Shown: piece after piece, positions 59,201-64,000 of the stretch
How positions within the stretch are numbered: position 1 is the stretch's first letter
How the letters are laid out: the number at the start of each line of letters is the position of its first letter
Assembly: GCA_026419785.1 (NCBI GenBank)
Contig: JAODTK010005918.1
Span: 142,501-206,500 of the forward strand
Direction: 5' to 3'
Length of the DNA stretch: 64,000 bases
Source: Sclerodactyla briareus
Taxonomy: Eukaryota > Echinodermata > Holothuroidea > Dendrochirotida > Sclerodactylidae
The notes under the pieces: model-generated
What the model was told of the DNA's origin: nothing
Database searches by the model: none
Seen by the model: the letters and a program-made list of their open reading frames with translations, nothing else
Made by a program: the position numbers and the translations under genes

Positions 59201-60955
59201 TAACATTGTGACGTCTATACCGTATCACATAGAATGCAATGGGACTATCCTTAACAGTTGAGTCTGTCAAACGTCGCCTTCCACTTTTCGCCAGTTGCCA
59301 CATGATGGACAATGCCCTTTATGCCGCCTGTACCACATTAACTTCACAATGGGGCATCGTAGCACGGCACGTCTTACGATATGTGTGTCCGTGAGATTTA
59401 AAATCCCCCCGTTGGTGGCTCATAGCGTCAGGCGATTGATGAAAAATCTGAAACGGAATACCTACGTGAGATGATTCTCGCTTACTTCAGACCACCCACG
59501 ATTACATAATTAGATGGTTATTGCTACTGTGGTTACTGCGCAACATCCAATTGGGGCATTTTTTCGGTACCTTGCGGCTTTCTAGTTTCCTCACCTCATA
59601 AGGGAACCTATCTCTGTTTGCATTGGCGAAAAAACGAGGCGACATTTGATACCGGATACTCTGGCACAACAATAAATCGTAGGGCCTACAGCAGAAAATA
59701 TGAAATCCGTTTTACTATTTCTCCAATCATAAAGCGTCGTCACAAGAACATCGTTTCATTTAGTTCGTCCACCATCAAGGATAGCTAGATTTACATTTTG
59801 CATCACTTAGGCACTATTAGTCACAGTTCTTTTTGTTCTGAGGAAGTCTGAGACATTTCACTAATGTGCCTAATTTGACTAATCTGCTATTGAATTAATT
59901 CGGACTCATTGCATAATATGCACCCAAATTTGTAGTAGTTTCCTACGAAACTGTAAAAACGTTTACCATTTTACGCTGATCATCAAACTAAGAAAACATT
60001 AGAGCTCTTCAAGAGTCGGTAGTATCATGTAAACCTTACATGTTCATTCCCTCTATTAACACACAACGTACCCCACAGGCCATAGATTATTAAATCCTTT
60101 GTAAAATGATGTCATACACATATGAGCATTACAAATAGCCCCTGGTTTTCCTTAGATCAGCGTTGGTGGGGACTAGTCATATACTTTACCCAGTATATAG
60201 TAACTGGGAATGTATTCTAATTGAAAACACGTTTCAAGCCCCATTTCTTCCTTCAACAAAAATTGTTTCCTGATAAGAAAACCAAACAGTTGAGCCAAAA
60301 ACTAACATACCAACGAAGAATGTGGAAACTTGTCCTAGATGTGGTCGGCCAGCTGTCAATATATGAATTCACAGAAAAGCATCCTCTTCCTCTCGCTACA
60401 TGTTTGAGCAGAGGAATATGGACATGCTGGCTTATTTACAGTGATATAACACACTAGTGGCGAAGTATTTTTTTTTTTTTTTTTTTTTTAGGTGCGGACA
60501 GGACCATTTGGTAACATGGATGAAAGCGGCCACTGTCCAAAGTTGACAGTGCATGGTGAAACAGAAAGCGATGGCGGGAATCACTCTCTGGGCGAGAAAA
60601 CAGCACGCAAAGACTAGACTTTGTTCACTGATTTGAAGTAACTGTCCAGTCGAGAATCTTCTGTTGGGAAGCCCCCTCTCTGTCCGAGCGTTACCACCGA
60701 TGTAGCTGTGTATGAGAGAATAAAATGATTTAGGATGGAGGGCGAATGTATAGTGAGTGAATATGAATATGAAGATTGAAGATGGAGAAATGGACGCAAT
60801 TGTTCGGTGTGTCACGGATTATGAGCGATATACGCGAATCAATGAAAATAAAATTACAATGAAAAATAGTTGAAAAATATTCTGTCGCCACATTAGGAGT
60901 AAATTGAGTAACCTTTCCCATAACAGTGATCTCACGAGGTTGGTGTAATTAAAGG
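56240..60955. other. Long stretch with no recognised gene
   Basis: Contains G runs (56270-56288, 56646-56664) and a poly-T (60471-60489). Short open frames (for example 56479-56709 and 58501-58803) match nothing I know and lack splice context. Confidence 0.5.
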
Positions 60956-60959
60956 ATTA

Positions 60960-61538
60960 ATGTATCTTAACCAATCAACATCCTCCATTCCACGTTGTCC
61001 AAAGGTTTCCATTTCTAAAGCATCACGGAACAATGGTGAAATTATTGACAAATTTGGACTGTCAAACCGTGACCTTCCGTCAATACTGGAACAACTAGCA
61101 CACTACGAGCGTACAATTGAAACGATATATTCCCGTGTTCACAGACCCGAAGAAAGTATAGGAAAGCGGGGAACGTGTCCCTTGGCGTCCGTCACCAGCA
61201 CTTTCGCTCATGGGGGGCACAGGGTGCCAGGCATTTTTCAGGGAGCAAAGAATACTCCTACATCTAAGCGGAGCGCGGAACCCAGGGTAAGGCGCGGAGC
61301 GTTCCCCGCAAAAATTTTTGGTTGTGCAAGCCCCCCTAGATGGCCGGAAAAGACCTTTCCCGGGCGTTTTAGGTTTGCTTGTACAGGCTTCAAATATGGG
61401 CAATTTTATGATCAAAATTCTCTAATCGTGGAAAAACTGGACATTTTTGTCGGACTTCGGTCCAGGTCATTGCCTGGCCAGAATGTTCGACAATTGTTGC
61501 GCCATACTATTATCCACCCAAAGTGTCCAGAGCACTAA
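60960..61538 (+). other. 192-codon open frame of unknown nature
   Basis: This is the longest + frame of the right end, starting MYLNQSTSSIPRCPKVSISK. It has no signal peptide, membrane helix or catalytic motif that I can see, and the second half is Arg/Pro/Gly-rich. No splice signals or neighbouring exons support it. It could be a chance frame or part of an unknown repeat. Confidence 0.2.
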
Positions 61539-61649
61539 AAAAAATCAGGGATCCCAACAAAAAAATAGGACATTTAGCCGCTTTAGTTCGACTGTCCCAA
61601 CCATGATTACAGCGTTCATTGCCATAGAGAGCAGAGAACTTTCGAATAG

Positions 61650-62040
61650 TAATAGGGAAGGCGGATGGCGAGTTTGGAGCCCATTGGAAGCCGGAGGACT
61701 TTTCCGCAGTGCTGTGGACAAGGCATGTCTCCTGAATGTCTCACGCCACACACGTCGTTAACGTGGGTACCTTGTGAGGGGACTTGTGAAGATAGCGAGC
61801 GCCGTATGTGGCAGCCCTATTGGGAAGTCCCCGGCGACACGATGAAGCGGACCGTACTGGAATGATGCGCGGGAGAGAACAAAGAAGAAGGTGGCGTTCT
61901 AATAGTACGGGGTGTGACCCAACCCCCCCACCCCCCCCCCCAAAAAAAGTCACTAAATGATCAAGGGTAATATCGTTAAGCGCTTTGAGCATGTCTTCGG
62001 ACGTGGAAAGAGCTATATAAGAACGAGATATTATTAGTAC
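61650..62040 (+). mobile_element. tRNA-derived composite SINE, second copy, damaged head
   Basis: GGACAAGGCATGTCTCCTGA, GGCAGCCCTATTGGGAAGTC and the tail AAGCGCTTTGAGCATGTCTT with GAGCTATATAAGAACG match the complete copy at 45595-45990 in order. Box B survives as GTTTGGAGCCC (about 61672-61682); box A is lost. Confidence 0.82.
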
Positions 62041-62675
62041 CGGTAGTTCTCGCGTTGAAAATTCCAAAGCAGTTTGAAGCCTAGGCCATTACTGCAGCGT
62101 GGTTGAGAGAGGAAGAAAAGGACAAGAGGCCAAAGGCGTTAGGGAATCCTGAAAGAGGGTGATTGTAGTTTTTAAGGTCACATATGTAGAGCTACGGAGG
62201 CCAATGAGGCAGAAATTTTCCATAAGCTGCGGAGATGTCGGGAGACGGGTAGAAGCAACGGGACGAGTTCCATCACTGTGGCACTTGCGAAGCACGAAAC
62301 TGGGCTTACTTTTGTGCATTCCGAGCAAATTTGGGACAATTATGCCTTTCTTGTCCTATAAAAACACCAAATTAGTAGGTCTATATTAAAATGGTAGTCG
62401 AATACTGACTACAGACTGTTTCTCTGAAAATCACAAATCTATTGGGTGGGGGAGGGGGAAAAAGTGCCCCTTGCCTCCTCCTTGGCGACGCCACCGAAGT
62501 TGGTCCTCTACAACTTTCCACTTCAATGACTCCGCCGAAGGCTCGGTAAATAGTGTCCTTGTACAATTGCCGATTACACTAAAGGGTGCGGGTTCGATAC
62601 GCAGATGAGGGATTGTTCATTTTTATTGCTTGCGAAGCTAAAAGGAACATATACAGTCATGTCGTGCGGTTGTGT

Positions 62676-62760
62676 GTGTTTGTGTCGTGTGTGTGTGTTT
62701 GTGTGTGTTTGTGTTGTGTTTGTGCGTGCGTGTGTTTGCGCGCGCGCGGGCATGTATGTA
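62676..62760. repeat. (GT)n-rich microsatellite
   Basis: GTGTGTTTGTGT-type repeats grading into GCGCGCGCG. Confidence 0.9.
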
Positions 62761-62859
62761 CGCATGACGCCTGGCTTGTGGTCACGATCAATCTAACCCT
62801 ACCTGGATGGGTGGAGTCAGACTTATTATGCGGGTTTTGCATGGTTGCGTACATGCTCC

Positions 62860-63480
62860 CTATTGTATTGGGGTCAGGTCAGACTCGAGGTCATTGAGGT
62901 CACCAGGATCAAACCTTGTGGACACGATAATTCAAAAAAGCCTGGTCCGATCAGTCTGAAATTTGACACCACTGTTCTAGTGGGAGGGGATCAAGAACCT
63001 TATAGTTTTTAAGTGAGCAAGGGTCACTCATTTGGTAAAAAAAAAGTGGCGGGAATTGTGAACAAAAGAGTATCTCTCTTGGACAATTTCAACACCATAA
63101 CTTGAGCCGCCTGGATGGAACGCTTGGTCCGATCATGATGAAATGAAATTCGGCCATAACGCTCTCTTGATAGGGCGTACAAGAACCCATGATCTCTATT
63201 GTTTGAGGTCAGGTCAAAGGTTCATCGGAGGTCTCCAGAGGTCAAGTCAGAAAAATCTATGGCGTACAGCAGGGGTCAAGTTTGGTGAAAAATACGGAAA
63301 TCGTCAAATCCTGATATTTGGCAAATTTTTGCTTTTGAACACAATAAACAGACCCCATACTTGGTATGTGGGTTTACCCATTGATGAGTACATGATACCG
63401 ATGTTTCGTGGTCAGGTCAAGTGCCATCTGAGTCAGATACGTCCCACAGTAGCAAATCTTGTGAACACGATTGGAGTAGT
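62860..63480 (+). repeat. Degenerate minisatellite with GAGGTCA words
   Basis: Landmarks TTGTG(G/A)ACACGA, TGGTCCGATCA and (C/G)AGGTCA recur at spacings of roughly 150-200 bp (for example 62876-62960, 63125-63250 and 63405-63470). AGGTCA-TTG-AGGTCA lies at 62888-62902. Confidence 0.6.
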
Positions 63481-64000
63481 TACATCTTGGTTCATCGAGC
63501 TTGACGTTTGGTGTTCATTCATATCACACTTCCCATTTGTCATGTCTATGGTCATAGGTTATAGAAATAGGCATCGAGTGTTCTGCATGTTCTTCCCAAT
63601 CAATCAGGTGTTGTAAAAACCACGTGGTAATACCATTTAAAAACACACAAGAATGATGGAAACGAACATTATCGATGTTTCTTGATCGGAACTGAAGAGA
63701 CTGTTAGGAAACCCTGGGCATATTTGGGACTATCGCTGATCGTCCCCCCTCAACTGGATCTACACAATGGATTCAATGTGTCTTTCCTCACCTCTAACAG
63801 ATGTGGAAAACGCACCGAGGGATGTTTAATGGGCAATTCCTTCTCGAAATTTTGCAACACAAACTGAATGCTCATAACTACTGGGCTAACTTTTTCGAAT
63901 TTGGATTTCTTGCAACATTCGAATGACCTCCAGCCAGTTGAAGAAGTAATGGAGCTCCGCCTCTTTTCATCTCCAAACTTTACAGGCTTAACTGAAATTG
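63481..64000. other. Right edge, nothing recognised
   Basis: No motif, tail or splice-supported frame is seen; possibly further degenerate units of the preceding minisatellite. Confidence 0.4.

Overview
This is animal nuclear DNA: introns with GT/AG junctions, CR1/L2-type LINE pieces, tRNA-derived SINEs, MITE-like elements, microsatellites, minisatellites and about 57% A+T by eye. Nothing in it is prokaryotic. The mix of elements suits a marine invertebrate (echinoderm, hemichordate or similar), but I cannot name the species.

The window holds one real gene, a sodium/solute symporter of the SLC5 (SGLT) family on the + strand. I pieced it together from thirteen recognisable exons between 21104 and 52399. 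Exon 1 (start codon, first membrane helix) is at 21104-21231. Exons 2-6 lie at about 27.8, 28.1, 28.7, 30.9 and 34.2 kb. Exons 7-13 lie at 38.4, 39.7, 40.6, 41.6, 47.4, 48.6 and 52.2 kb. Exons 7 and 10 are open. Most others carry one or more single-base indels exactly where the family motif continues in another frame, and exon 8 has an in-frame TAG. Either the sequence is an unpolished long-read assembly or the gene is decaying.

The dominant structure is a very large imperfect inverted repeat. The left arm (about 2270-20523) is the reverse complement of the right arm (about 21819-35230). The two share about 12 kb, and single-copy DNA at 20524-21818 separates them. That loop contains exon 1. 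The right arm contains exons 2-6 of the gene and the left arm contains a second, inverted set of exons 2-6 with no exon 1 and no exons 7-13. Three large insertions distinguish the arms: a 5.2-kb element with long terminal inverted repeats (left, 5296-10494), a roughly 1-kb nested GAGTC-rich/LINE-tail insert (left, about 12945-13955) and a roughly 1.2-kb insert bracketed by TATG repeats (right, about 28940-30106).

Layout: 1-2250, tandem satellite with a period near 1.08 kb. 2270-20523, left arm. 20524-21818, loop with exon 1. 21819-35230, right arm. 35160-35480, minisatellite rich in AGGTCA half-sites. 38.4-52.4 kb, 3' half of the gene, with a nearly complete antisense LINE in intron 10, a SINE and minisatellite in the same intron, and LINE fragments in introns 11 and 12. 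Four decayed tandem copies of exon 8 lie just upstream of the good one. 52.4-64 kb, no recognisable gene: microsatellites, C-rich tandem repeats, a LINE fragment, a second SINE copy and another half-site minisatellite.
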